Part shown: piece by piece, positions 25,877 through 38,470 of the stretch
How the letters are laid out: the number at the start of each line of letters is the position of its first letter
How positions within the stretch are numbered: position 1 is the stretch's first letter
Assembly (NCBI GenBank): GCA_005765155.1
Contig: VCCP01000002.1
Location: forward strand, 1,550,001 to 1,614,000
Origin: Zelopaecilomyces penicillatus
Taxonomy: Eukaryota; Ascomycota; Sordariomycetes; Hypocreales; Pseudodiploosporaceae
Direction of reading: 5' to 3'
Length of the DNA stretch: 64,000 nucleotides
The notes under the pieces: generated by a model
Told to the model about the DNA's origin: nothing
What the model saw: only the letters and a program-made list of their open reading frames with translations
Databases searched by the model: none
Position numbers and translations under genes: made by a program

Positions 25877-25878
25877 TA

Positions 25879-28800
25879 AGATATTCTACTAATAATCTAG
25901 TCCTCAACGCCCGTAGAGAGTAGTGGAGAGGTAAATATCTGCAAGACGCCGCACGCCGCCGTCGAACGGAGACAGAGCCCTTCCAGCGCGTGGCCGCCCC
26001 CGGCCTCACCGATGGGATGTGGAGCAGCACAGGCCACTTCGCACACTTGGTTGCCATTTCCCGCCAATAGTTCTGGGGGAGTGATCCGATAGTAGTTAAT
26101 GGATGGAAGCTTCCCAGAGGGAGTGCAGCAGTTCCTGTGCCAATTTTCTAGCTGTTCTCTTCAGCCCATGACAGCCGGGCTCCCGCGGCTGCCTCACCGT
26201 GCTGTCCGCTTCCCCGGCCCCGGTCACCGGAGGGGTCCCCTTGCCCTGTTTGTTCTGGGTATAATCCTTCCCTCTCACAGCTTGGACTGACGTACATCGT
26301 ATTATTCGCTCATACGGACCACTTGGTCATAATACCTCCAATACTCCTGCATTGTATAAGGATTTGACCCAGCAATGGTTTAAGCTACCTCTGAGGTCAT
26401 CGACATTTTCCAAGTCTGGGGAGCTCATCACAATTGCGCGCCTCAGTTCTCAGAAGTAGAACCTGAAACAACTAGGTACACTTTTTGTACCCATTACTTC
26501 ATTAACTACTACTAAATCACTTGATCATGATTTGCACAGGCATATATTCGCAGTTCGTAAATACCTGAACCAAAGCCTGCGTATGATGGCAATCGTTTGC
26601 AAGACGCTGAGTCACAGTACGCTGTTGACACATGGTGAAAGTCGTGAGAGAATTGCCAGCTGGCAAGTCACATTGTGTCTTAGTACAGTAAGCATGTTGC
26701 CCCCTCTTCAACCCATCTTGCTGGTGATTGGAAAAAATGGTGGTAAATTTGATGCTTCTTGGGGGAAGATCTCTTGCTACTACCCCCACCTAGGCTCAAG
26801 CAAGTCAGGCCAAGGCACAGCACACCAGTGTCTGAGAGTGTTGTGCCATGACGGAGCTCTACATACATTCAACCCCACCCCCACATTTCTTGGATGATGA
26901 AATTGACATGGCGATGTTAGAGGCTATAAATCTCCATGTCCACGCTGACATGCGGAGCGTCTAAAAAAAGAGCCGTGTCAAGCCAAGAGATAAGCCGTTG
27001 TGACATGAGAGGGTCGACGTAATGACTCCGGGCAGACAGCATATGAACAGCTGATAGTATAGTCATACGTCTGCGACCCTCAATGGATACTTGGTACAAG
27101 AAACTGCCCTTTCTGTTGAACAAATATGGAAATTTGGCGCGCCCTCCGCCCTTTCAGCGTGCTGTTTGTTGGCAAATCACGGGTCGAGGCCAGTGATGAA
27201 TCCATTCAGCTCCCCGCTCTATTACCATGTGTTTCTCTAAACCCCCAACCCCACGATTGACCACGTTACTTCTGCACTCGGCTCCGACAAAACAAGTAAG
27301 CCGTTTTCCTTGTCCTATCTTGGGTATACAGAAATTGTTTATTGTGGAATAGAACATAACAAAAAAAACAGGGAAAAAAAACAGGGGATGTTTCTCCTTA
27401 ACCAGCTACCATCCAGGTCGAAATACGGAATGTGTTGGCTTACCTCCAGGCAACCACGATATGGATCCCGCACTCAGCAATTGTATGGGAGTGTCGTTTA
27501 GAAGGTATCTCAACCGATGATGTAAAATGAGGAGAACGGAGAAAATTTTTCACTCTCGACAAGGCGCAGAAGGTAACTAGCTCAGACAGGATAATAGGTG
27601 TGTGTACGACTGGCAGCGTAAGATGATCACTTTGCCCCATACGTACAAAAGCCGCCCCCACCTGCCAATCCTTGAGCTGTCCCTCTCCCATTGTTTGGAT
27701 CATGGAGGTACGATACGCTAGTTGCCAATCACATCGGCTGGCATCTACAATTGGCCCCCGTATACTTCTCAGCTGGTCCATTCTGGGCCGCGATTGGAAG
27801 GACTGCTGACGAGGACGGGCTGTCGTGGTACCAAGAACAGAGTGACAAATGCAGCCAACACTGCGCCTGATTTACACGCGGCACGCGCGTAGGGCTCGCT
27901 GAAACTTTCCCCTCCGTCTATAACCTCCATGGACAAGCACACACTCACATACTCGCACACTCACACACACACACAAACTCACTGACCACACCTAAAACAC
28001 ACACCTTGGGCACGTCAGCCTTCCCATTCGCTACCCCATGTCTGGCGGTGAGCAACAGCCAGCCTCACTCTCTCCCACACACACGCAAGCCGTCTCTGAA
28101 AATATGCCTCGTACGTGGTGGTGCTCGACTCATACCCCCCAGTTTGGTAAACTTCCGTTTGATAACTTGCGAGGACGGCGTTGATTCTGCCCCCAACCGC
28201 TACCGCGCAACGCAAGTAGTTGACCCAAACGGAGACATCTCGGACAAGATCCAATGTGCATAGGTATATACCTTCATAAATGAGAGATGGTTAAGTAGCA
28301 AAGCCTATGCGCCCACCACACCCTCACCTTTTCATCTGACCCATTTCTCAACACTCCAAGCGACACTCCGGGCAAAGTCCGATCATGCCATCGTCCCCGA
28401 TCACAGCTCCCCACGGTAGATCGATATCGCGGATGCATGCATCACTGCCCCGAGCTGCTCCCCCCTCATCTAATTACCCTTGTGGGTGGAAAAGGCCGCA
28501 TATCGTGGGCCCAAGCAAAAAACACTAAGACGCAAGAAAGGGTCTATCAAACTTCAACATGCTGCTACCCGTAAGGCCCGCCAAACAAGTCCTGAAACAG
28601 GAAAAGAAACAAAGTGCGGAGCTCCTACCCACGCGCTTGGACATGCCCGTATCTGGAGCTTTGATAGGGCTAGGGATACTACTAGCAAGTGGAAAGAACA
28701 GTAAGTGGTAATTGGTATATGTAATATTACAGAGCTGAGGTAACACGCCCATCGATAAGGTAATGATAGTAAGAAACCCTGGTCAAAGAGATCCGTTTCT

Positions 28801-30981
28801 AGCCAGAATTCTCAATCTTAGCTCTACAGACGACATGGGTTCGGTACGTGCAGGGAAAAATTCTCCCCTTTCCTAGGATATTTTCCCTCCAAGGCCCCTG
28901 GCCGGAGATGCGGGCGCGCTGCGCGTTGCTCATGTTCCATTGCGTTGATGTTTTCTCAAGAAGTACAGGGCTGCCTTGCACGAGAATATATTTAAATGGT
29001 GCGCAACACTATTTGCTGACGTGCTCGGAGCATTTGCCGGGGGGATTAATGATGAGGAGGAGTGTATTCCTTGTTCTCCCTTTCTCGGCCTTTTTTTTTT
29101 CGTTATCTGAATCGACCAGAACAAAACATACCTGCCATGATAAACACAAGCACGGCACGAGACAATTCCTTCCAATGAGCGGTTTATAGGTTTAATAAGA
29201 GAAAAGAAAAAGCCCGAACCGCTAGATGTAAGCATGTCAGCTTTTCTGACACCTTAGTACATATAATAGTATCAATGTTAGGTTTGGACAGGGTTTTATA
29301 CAACGGCCTGTCGTGGCTGCAGCTGCCCACGATTCAGTTATTGCCTACGGCCAAACCCACTCCAGCCCTCCCTTTAGTTCCTCCGTCTGGGCTTGATTAC
29401 GGGCCCAGTTTGTGTATATAAATGACTAAGGGGGAACGTTTACTGCTTTGGCTTTCAAGGATTGGTAAAGAGTACATTGTGTTTTAAGATGCGCGCCTCT
29501 TCCTATTTCTACTTCTTTTAGCCTCTGTCTGGCGTACAGGCAGTACGCATCTCCAGTTGTTTTGACTGTAAGCACGTACATACACGCTGTGTGGCACAAA
29601 AATCTGGGGTGGGATGCGGGGAGAGCAGCCACTAACGGCCTAATACGTCTGTATTATAAAGACATTCAGCACAGGGAGGGAGGGGCCTTTAGAAAGACGG
29701 GGGTTAGACGGAGGGTGATGATGTAACTATGTGGGATTGTGAGCCATTGCTGAATCCCGAGTCATATCACCGCCTATTAAAAGTAGATAAAACTAACTAA
29801 CAAACACATAAACACACATATCAAATGCTCATCACCACTCCCTCCCTCCCTCCCACCATGCACACACACACGACATACAATCCCACTACCCATAACAAAA
29901 AAACAAAAAAATCCAGAACCCCCAAGCAAGTCTTGTGGTGTGTGTAGCAGTGCAGTTTAATAAACCAACAAACGTTCAACCCCCCCTCCCCCTCCCCCCT
30001 AGTCATCTTCCGTCGTCTTTAACCAAAGGGCATCCCCGCTCATCATGCAAAAAAAAGGCACAGAATTAATGAAGTACCCATAATCCATCGAGAATAAAAA
30101 AAAGGGGGGCAGGACTCGAGTGTGAATGGGTGTGTGTGTGTGGTTATGTGGTATTTATGCATGCACCAAGTAAACAAGATGAACAAGGGGGAATAAATAG
30201 GCTCCAGAAAAAAAAAGATACCAGATCGGTTCCCCCGACTCCGCATAATTCAAAAAAAAGTCTGGGGGGTTGATCATTCTGTCATGCTCGGTACTTTGTG
30301 ATGCCAGATGTCCTCAATTCATCTCTTTCACGTGAAATTGATGCGTGTTTTGCAGATCACTGTATAGTGCGTGTTGAAAGTGAGATCGTGAGACGGTAGC
30401 AAGTTTGTGTGGCTCATCGTATCAACAATCACCACAATTCCTACACACTAACAACGCACTAATAATTACTTTGCCTTGGCCCTGGTACGCATTCATTCTC
30501 TCTGACAAAGTGTGCACACACAATTCAGCCAAAAAGGGCTCGGTACCAGAGCTTGCAGACTGAGCAGCGGATCAATTAGGAGCACAGTGGTAATTAATGT
30601 AAACAAGCAAAGACTTTTGGGTAATTATTTTGAAGAGTATTAATTTTTGTTCCCAAAAAATGAACAAAGCCGTCCCCTTTCTGTGCTTCTTGAGCATCAG
30701 ATGCAGGGAGGCAAGCGGTACAATCCAATTATTCCTTCAATAAACAGTGTTCTTTCAAGAAAAGTAATAATCCGCCGGGGAAAAGTGGTGAGTCTATTTC
30801 TTCCAAGCCACCCGCCCAACCATCAAGGAATCCGCCTATGGCCAACAGGCCTCTTTGAAACCAAGAGATTTTGAATGGGGGGAATTTAATCCAAATGCAA
30901 ACCATGAGCGCCAACACTTTCTATCCGTCTATAACCCAAAGTCATCAAGTCATTCCATGCGCTCAGAAGGCGCCATGTTTT
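25879..30981. other. Gene-poor region right of the transposon
   Basis: No gene recognised over about 5 kb. The first 400 bases are GC-rich and carry overlapping frames on both strands without known domains, possibly remains of an older insertion. Further on are a CA-rich stretch near 27940-27980, several short A runs, and the 3' region of cre1. Confidence 0.4.
27957..27976. repeat. (CA)n microsatellite
   Basis: CA/ACTC-rich simple repeat, continuous CA at about 27963-27974, within a longer CACTCA-type stretch. Confidence 0.6.
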
Positions 30982-32238
30982 CTAAATTCGATCCATGAGA
31001 TCGCCGCCAGCCACGCTGCCCGTAGCTGAGTTCCTGCCGCTGTTGCTGAATCCATTGTCCGACAGCAGATCCTGAACTGCCACCTTAGGGACAATCTGAG
31101 GGACGGGGAGCTTCCTTTGGCTTCCGTCAGGTCGGCTGATGATGTCCGTCAATGAGATCCCTGAGCTTCTTGGTGTGTTGACTGGTTGCTGCGGGGGGAA
31201 CTGAGGAGCATCCAAGTGAGGCTCCATGGGAGCCAACGCAGGAGTCGTGTTATGCTGCAACGACAAATTTCGCAAACTGGGGAGCTCATAGCCCGTGAAG
31301 GGGCGCAGACGAGGTGAGTGAGCAGGGGTTGCAATGGGGGTATGATCCGGAGTAGGTGAGAGAGAATCATGTGAAAAGGTAGGCGAAGAAGGAGCCGTTG
31401 AGTTGGGGGAGTTGGGCCTTGACCTCTTGGCATGTCGAAGACTTCCACGATAGTGGTCATCGTCCTGGTCATCGTTGGAGTGAGATCGCGACATGTGGTA
31501 TGACGACAGTGCAGGCAGGTGACCGCGTGCGCTGTGCATCCCATGAGCGTAGTAAGGGTGATGTCTCGAGCCGTGGTTGGGAGGGCCACCAAGCGTCTCG
31601 CGCTCTACCTGGGTCGCAGCCTTGGCGAGCATTGAAATATCCCCATTGCGGTGGAAGGGAGGCATGCCGTTCTGGGAGATGGCAAAGGAAGCGTATGAGT
31701 GGGGAGGAGAGACGTTGGGCGAGGCGAGTGTCGATGTAGGGGCAGAACGAATAGTCTTGGGTGCCGGAGGAGGTGCCATCATGCCATCCACGAGCATGTG
31801 GGGAGGCAGGCCCTGATGATGGTGAAGATGCTGGTGGTGTTGGTGTTGATGCTGATGTTGATGCTGATGCTGTTGGTGCTGCTGCTGGCCCTTGTTACCA
31901 CGCCTTGAGTTAGGATTGTTGTGAATTCTTGAGTGGCGGGTCAGCTCATCAGAGCGGGAGAACTTTTTGCTGCAGCCAGGGAACTGGCACGCATGAGGTT
32001 TCTCGCCGGTGTGTGTACGGATGTGCCTGGTCTGATGCTCTAGACGATGGAATGCCTTGTCGCAGAGAGGGCACTTGTAGGGACGGGGGAGCTCGTTGGT
32101 GTTATCCGCCGCCTGAGCACCCGGAAGGGGCCCATTGGGTTTGATGACGGTGACTGCCGCGGATGCCATGTCGACCTCAGCGGCTGCTGATGGAATAAGC
32201 AGATTGGAAAAATCTACTGCAGACTGAGCTCGTTGCAT
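30982..32238 (-). CDS. Carbon catabolite repressor Cre1/CreA (C2H2 zinc finger)
   Basis: Nuclear repressor that shuts down genes for alternative carbon sources when glucose is present; it binds SYGGRG sites. Intronless, 418 residues from the ATG at 32238, whose start MQRAQSAVDFSNLL matches the Hypocreales orthologues. Two C2H2 fingers of the Mig1/Wilms type lie at about residues 54-76 and 82-106 (CPLCDKAFHRLEHQTRHIRTH and CQFPGCSKKFSRSDELTRH), joined by TGEKPH. A Gln/His repeat spans about 118-142. Then come acidic and Ser/Pro-rich parts (RPNSPNSTAPSSPTFSHDSL) and a conserved C-terminal repressor region (LTDIISRPDG, RKLPVPQ, VAVQDLL). The frame is open for 79 more codons upstream with an ATG at 32475, but the family start is the inner one. 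Confidence 0.97.
   Translation of the reverse strand: MQRAQSAVDFSNLLIPSAAAEVDMASAAVTVIKPNGPLPGAQAADNTNELPRPYKCPLCDKAFHRLEHQTRHIRTHTGEKPHACQFPGCSKKFSRSDELTRHSRIHNNPNSRRGNKGQQQHQQHQHQHQHQHQHHQHLHHHQGLPPHMLVDGMMAPPPAPKTIRSAPTSTLASPNVSPPHSYASFAISQNGMPPFHRNGDISMLAKAATQVERETLGGPPNHGSRHHPYYAHGMHSARGHLPALSSYHMSRSHSNDDQDDDHYRGSLRHAKRSRPNSPNSTAPSSPTFSHDSLSPTPDHTPIATPAHSPRLRPFTGYELPSLRNLSLQHNTTPALAPMEPHLDAPQFPPQQPVNTPRSSGISLTDIISRPDGSQRKLPVPQIVPKVAVQDLLSDNGFSNSGRNSATGSVAGGDLMDRI
31820..31890 (-). repeat. Gln/His-coding trinucleotide repeat inside cre1
   Basis: Interrupted CAG/CAT/CAA/CAC units coding an alternating Gln-His tract just after the second zinc finger. Likely to vary in length between strains. 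Confidence 0.8.
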
Positions 32239-33400
32239 GTGGTTTGCAATTCGGTGCAAGGGAGGGGAAAAGAGGAAGTGAGGTTGTTCACACGTTTCTG
32301 CGAGTGGAGCGTTGGCTTCGGGAGATGGGTGGGTGAACGTTCTGGTGGTGATGTGATCGTTATTCAAATCCTGGAGAGACAGAAGAACCCCAAAGAACAC
32401 TTCGAGGTGGCTTAGGCAGAAGTATCGATCGAGTGCAAGCACAGATTTATTCGCAGTCGGAAGATGTTCGTCCAAGGTAGGTCGTTTGGTAAACTTTGGT
32501 TTTTTTCCTTGTGAAAGATCTTTTTTTTTTTTCTTGAGAGGGAGGGGAGGGGGGAAGGGGACTGGTTTTAATAAGGGCGGGTTCGGCCGGGTTGGTACAT
32601 GTGTGCGAGGAAGGTACTTGAGGCGAGGTACCCCGGGTGGGGAGAGCAGAGAAGCCCTTCTCGACGGGAATCCTTAGCACATCAGCGAAAAGCACATGCT
32701 GAACCCGCTGCAGGCGGTGGTAAAATCAGGGGCATGACGCAGGGCCCAGGGAGAGCCTCTACAGGTAGGGAGTGGTGCCCAGCGGGCTGGATGATGGGCT
32801 TCTGCTACCTGTAACGGGGGGGAGAAGACCGCCATTCTGTGCTGGAGAAATGGCCCAGCGCAGGGAACCGGAAAGGGTTCGGGGGGGGCCAGGCAGCGAG
32901 AGGGGGGTCGGGGTACCTTTCGGCTGTCGAAAAGTTGTACCGCTGGACTAGGTAACTAACCCACACCCACCCCCAGTCTCTCGATGTGTTCCCGGTAGCG
33001 CCCCCAGAGAGATAAAGAGAAGGCGCTGGGGGTGGGGTGGAGATCGAGACGCTGGGGGCGTGTAGTGGGTCAGCACCTGCCAGCAAGCAGGAAGGTACTG
33101 CTGGCGGGAAGGTACTTTGCGCGCCTGAGTTTTTCTCTCTCGTTCTTGGGGGTGTCCCATGGGCCAAAAAGGGCTTGTCAAGGCTTGGCCGGCTGGGGCG
33201 GCGAGACGCTGCAGCGACACCCACTCGTAGCTTCTTACCCATGGCCGAGTCACACACCCCTTTTCAACACACCCCCCTCGGCACCAGAATGCGTGGTGTG
33301 AGGGCGTGCATGTGGAACTGGGGAGAAGGAGAAGGAGCAGAGGGGACGGTGAGGCAGGAAGATTCATTAGCTGAGCTTTCTAAGAAAAAATTGTGTTTTG
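32239..33400 (-). promoter_or_regulatory. cre1 promoter and leader region
   Basis: The region upstream of cre1 contains a poly-T/GA-rich part (about 32510-32560) and several SYGGRG words, the CreA/Cre1 binding consensus, for example GTGGGG at 32637-32642 and the group listed separately at 33026-33057. Fungal creA genes are known to repress themselves, so these sites are reasonable candidates; binding is not shown by the sequence alone. Confidence 0.4.
33026..33057 (+). promoter_or_regulatory. Cluster of three SYGGRG (Cre1) sites
   Basis: CTGGGG at 33026-33031, GTGGGG at 33032-33037 and CTGGGG at 33052-33057, all on the plus strand about 0.8 kb upstream of the cre1 start. The consensus is short and the area is G-rich, so chance is possible. 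Confidence 0.35.
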
Positions 33401-36400
33401 TTGTTGTGCTATCTTGCACATGTCATAGTCTTTTGTTTTTATTCAGATACACCTACCTCCCAACCAGGTACCTACCTACCTGTTAGGTTGCAGCTTGCAC
33501 ATATTCCGGGGCATCTGGGGGAGGAACATCTGGGGTATGGCATAACTTCCTTATGCGGTGCTAGCAAGGTGGTGCCAAGCGCAACTCTGTTATCTTTTGG
33601 GGTCTTTGTGGTTTTGTACAAACCAACACTCACTTAATTGAGAGAAAGAAATGATGCCATGACAAGGGTTAAATTTCACGCAACCATCTAGAGTCACCAC
33701 TTCGGCCGTTTTCATTCTATTTTCACTTTGAACTTGATTGAGTCGCGGTTCTTCTTATCTCCTCGCATTTTATGAATCGTTACGGCGTTGTAACACAGTA
33801 CCAGCTTTTTGGGGGGGAGGGATAATTGACCATCCATTAAAGTTGCAATCCCCAGTGTGGTAGCACGCACGCAACGGCACTGAGTCAATCAATAGCTCTT
33901 TGCACCCGGGATTCGAATCCAAATCCGCGCCAAAGGAATGAGAAGAAAGAAAAATTATACCCCAAGCCGCCCAGCGCCCAGTTTTGCCAAGAATGAGTCC
34001 TGTGTCTGGAGGCGGAGGGCTGCGATGTCGGTCCCGGTTCTTCATCCCAACGGGAGCAGCAGCCAGCCAGCACATTGGACGACAAAGATAGAAACCCATG
34101 TGCCCATGTGTCCATGTGTGTGTTTATTTTTGTGTCTGCTTTTTGCTACCTTATTCCTTGGCCGTCTCTCCTTCTAAAACCCCCGTGGCGGCGGCGAATA
34201 TGGCGATGGCAGGGTAAATGAGATGATGTGGACAACGGGTTGTTTTCCGAGTCGTGCCTTGTAGAACAACAGCCCTGTGCTGTGCCCAACAATATGTCTA
34301 ATCTTGCAGGGCGGCTATTGTTGGGTTCATCACGAATGCCACATCAGCAGGACACCATTTGCACACATCGCAATGCGGCATACATGTGTGGCTAGGTAGT
34401 AACTCCATGCTGACATCCTACGTAGGTAATCACAACTCAAGCCCAATAATGCATCTCTGTCCGAGTGAACGATGCCGATACGAATAATAATGCGGGAGGG
34501 AATAGGGGGCCAACTGACATGCCAACCTTAGGGGATGGATGGAGGGACACGCCAGCTCGCACTCAGACAACGTCACCCAGCAGGCGGCGCCCACGTATCT
34601 TGGTGTTGTTCGTCACTTCTTGTTCCGTCCAGCCGCCATCCATTCACACCCATCTCTTGGTTGAAGGGGGCTTGACAGCCAATCAGTTGCGCACGAACAA
34701 CGCTGCGCCTCACAAACCTCGTCTCCATCCACTTCCCCGAACCTCCCCATACAGTAATAAGTATTAGGTGTAAGTTACAAACCACCAAATGGTATTGTCA
34801 TGGGAGGAGGGGGGGCTTCTGAGATTTTTTGAGGTCTTTGTACGTGCTTGCGCCCAAAATATTTACAGAGCTGGAGCAGTACTAACACCCTTCCATCACC
34901 CTCTTTATCGACGGCCCCCAAAAGAGTGTAAGTGTATACATTCTTACTTGGCCGGAAGCGTTTCTCGGGTGTCACAGAATAGACTATCCGCAAGCATTTC
35001 CCGTCTCATTTGTTTGTTATATTCCTTCTTCTGACGCTATTTCTTCTGTGTCTTGCATCTTGGGCCGTGATTAGGCGGGATGCTGGCTGGTTGAGACGAC
35101 CGACTTTCCGCCTTTTCGGTTGTGCTATAGCACCATCGCATCAACACCATTTTACAGCCTGGCGGTGCTTTTTAGTGCAAGCGATAGCGAGACATTTTCT
35201 CCATTTTTTGGGAGTCTGAGCGAAAACGCCCTGTTGGTCTACAGGCAGAGCTGAACTGGCGTTTGAAACGGGGTGCCTACACCTACGATGTATGATTTCT
35301 GGCACAGACAGCAATGAGGTTCGCCATGTCTCGGCTACTCATTGAAGCCGCTGAGCTAATTGAAGCTTGCCTCGAAGCCTCCTCCTCCTCCTGGTGTCTC
35401 CCCCTCCTCATTTCACAATTGCCGCCATTATCAGCACTTCAGCCCAGCTGGCTGACATCCGGTTTCATAAACCTGTGTAGTAGTGTCAGCGCAACTCGGG
35501 GTAGTCAGGTTGCCGATCTTTGCCTCAGCAGTCTCATGGATGCCGTCAGGATGCCGTCCCTCTCGGTAACACTTCTTTCCTAATCTCAGATCTCAGGCGG
35601 GTAAAGGGCACGGATGAACTGTCGGGTGGCTTGCTTTCATGTACTGCTCCACTCTCCGTGTCTCTTCTCCCCCTCTCTCTCTCTCTCCCTATCTCTCGTG
35701 GCTGAACGGTCAAATCTAAGCGAGGCAGTATTTTCTTTTTCTATTTTCCTTTTCTTCTCTTTTCATCATTGCTTCCCCACGCACAAATAACTTTCCGCCC
35801 CCAAGAAATAAAAACAGCCTCTCTCCTCCCTCTCGCCGGGATTATTTGAGAGATTTGCGAAGGGGGGGTGCTGCCTTTGAAAATGGGGTTGATTATGGGG
35901 TAAGAGAACATCAAACCGGTGCATTTTGATACCTTTTTTTGGGGGACGCCAGATGGATGATTGATGCGTGATTCGGGTGATGTGATGTCTGTTTCCTCCC
36001 CCGGAATTCTTCCCCGGAGTTTTCTGTCCACACACACCGCCCGTGCCAGATGTCCATGTCAGTCTCTACCCCCGTGCACGCCTGTAGTCACAGTGGTGTT
36101 GTTCGCTGATACTTGCCCTAATTATCATCACCACCTCATGACTCTCTCTTGTACCCACCCCCCGTTACAGGCAGATGGAGATAACAGACCATTGCTGGAT
36201 TGGCATTGGCATTACGGAGTCTGTCCAGATCAAAGCAGTTCTATTCCCTCTTCCCCATGGCCTGGGGACCCCAGAAAATGCACCCCCGGGCTTTTCTTCG
36301 CTGGCGCTGTGTGGGGGGTTTCCAATGTTTCAAACGCTCTGCCTCCAAAACCTGTCATCTCAGCTAACAGATCCGCCCTGCCATTGGCGCACCGGAGATT

Positions 36401-36676
36401 CGCTAGTCTCTCCCGCGCTGCCGCCCGCCACTTCTGTTCTCCTCTGTAGCATTCGGTGTATCTTGTCAACGGGCCATGGAGTTCCCTTATCAGCCAGCAT
36501 TGGGCTATTGGTGCCACTATTCAGGTAATTAGGTAGGTACTGTATATGTGGTGAGCATCGAAAGAGCCGATTATAGGTGTTTACCCCGTCGGGCCTTCCC
36601 ACTCAGTCCAGCGTGATATCTGGTAGTAAGCAATAAGTACCGGGCCGGATGCTCATCCAACTGCCTGACCTGGAGC

Positions 36677-36706
36677 TGATCCCCAGTTGATCCCCAGTTG
36701 ATCCCG
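36677..36706. repeat. 11-bp direct tandem repeat
   Basis: Two full copies of TGATCCCCAGT and a partial third copy in intergenic DNA. Confidence 0.8.
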
Positions 36707-38446
36707 AAAGTTTGACCTCCTTCTTTGCATCCCACGGCCGTGCCCCAGATAAATCCCCCCCATGCAGCTATAGGCCAAAGACTCCTCCTAGCTGCTTCTG
36801 GCAAGTTGGAGGGGGGGCTTGGGGGAGCATGATCTCAGTTACCGATAGATCTGCTGAACATTGTGCAGGTAGCTTTTCTCATAACGGGGAAGCCGTACTA
36901 GGCACCCTAGATGCCACGATACCGTAACCTGGGGTGCTTTGATTGCTTGGCTAGAATTTGCGCCCCCAAAGCCCTCCCCCCCTCTCTATAACTCTTCACG
37001 GATGTCAGAATTGCGCAAACGGAGCTGCCTCCCTCCCCATATTGACATAGAATTGCCTAGTTTGGGGGTTTTGTGTGTTTCAGTAACACGTAGCCAGTCA
37101 CTTGGGGTCCCCATAATCACGACACACTACCTCTGATCCTACCCGCAGCTCATGCCCATCTTGGGAACAAATGACGCCTCGACGCCGTAATTGATCGTCA
37201 TTCGGTCGCAGCCAAAGGAGTTGATTGAGTAGTGAAGAAAAATATGGAACGCCCCTGAAGTCATAAAAATAAACAATGATTACAGCGGTAATGGTAATAA
37301 TAGTAATAATAGTAAGAAGATTATCCCGACTGCCAAAATGAGGTGCATCATCTCGCACTCGCACCCCCTACATCCTCATCGTGATGAATTCATAGGGTAG
37401 CTTGCCAAACCCCTCTAACAAGCCCCCCCGCCCCCCTTTTTCCCATCCTCGGGCCAAGCCGCAGCTGCCAAAGAGAGAGTCAGGATGAACACATACTATT
37501 GATTGATTGATCGATACAAACCAACCAAAACACAACGGACTTTTGCTCCAAAACGGTCCGCCGGTCCGAGAGAAGAGTTGACAAAAAAACAGGGTGGTGG
37601 TGGTGGTGGTGGTGGCTCAACGCATGCAGTAGCTCTGATCCGAGGACGCGGTTTAGGGCTTGAGCCGCATTATTGCCAGAAGGGGAGTTTTGTTTGTTGT
37701 ACTCTGGGGTGGGTGATGGATGAGCTGGTGCAGGGTATCTATCTACCTATCTATCTTGTTCGGAGATGAGGACAGAGGTAACGTTAGGAAAGCGGATCAT
37801 ATGAGAGACAGAGAGATAGAAAGTATGGGAGAGTGGGTTGGCCGGATTTCGGCTGATTCTCCCGCGTGCGTTGTTCCAAGGTCTCATGACGGAACACGGC
37901 CAAATGCCATGATTGATACCATCGTCAAACTGTTGTGTTTACAAATGGCCTCGGAGGCTTAAAGGTTGAACAAAACATTTCGTCTCATAACACTGCATAG
38001 GTACATTACATACATACATGAGGCACCTGCCTAATGAATCTCTTGTACAAAGAGTCGGTAGCCAAGACAACTCCCATTGCATTGTCCATACCTTACCTAT
38101 GCACATGGAATTCATAATCATAATCACAATCACAATCATAATAATAAGCATACCTAATGTTTACAAAAAGTCTCTCACGCACACACACACACACCCCCCG
38201 CAAACTGGGGGCCACCGAGCATTACACCTACCTACCTAAGTAGGGTTCCTTACCTCTCTCTCCCCCCATAATAGTGGGAAACCCCGTGCTTGCGTCAGCG
38301 CCAGCGGCGCCCCAGCCCAGAGAGAGAGAGAGAGGAGACGTGACATCGGGCTGTGCCAACGCCCCAGCTGCACATGATTCGGGGGCGCGCGTTGCCTTCT
38401 TGGCTTGACTTGGGGCCTTTGTTTTTTCTAGCCTTTTGTTGTGTTG

Positions 38447-38470
38447 TTACTTACTTACTTACTTACTTAC
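38447..38470. repeat. (TTAC)n microsatellite
   Basis: Six TTAC units followed by CTACC, part of the recurrent TAC/CCTA repeat family of this window. Confidence 0.85.

Larger units (their letters stand above)
23751..25878. mobile_element. RIP-degraded TIR DNA transposon with TA target duplication
   Basis: A 2124-bp unit (23753-25876) is bounded by perfect 35-bp inverted repeats beginning TCTCCCCAGGCGCC and directly flanked by TA on both sides (23751-23752 and 25877-25878). Size, TIR length and TA duplication fit the Tc1/mariner superfamily as found in fungi (Fot1/Pot2, pogo-like); this class is an inference because no transposase domain survives. A reading frame starts at 23896 (MDSQASSTVINIFDDELL) and stops after 27 codons. 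From about 23960 to 25560 the DNA is almost entirely A and T, rich in TA, with stops in every frame, as expected after repeat-induced C-to-T mutation. The ends keep ordinary composition. Confidence 0.85.

Noticed and set aside
33895..33935. tRNA-like T-loop sequence GGATTCGAATCC
   Set aside because: No matching acceptor stem, D-arm or A-box could be found on either strand at the right distance.
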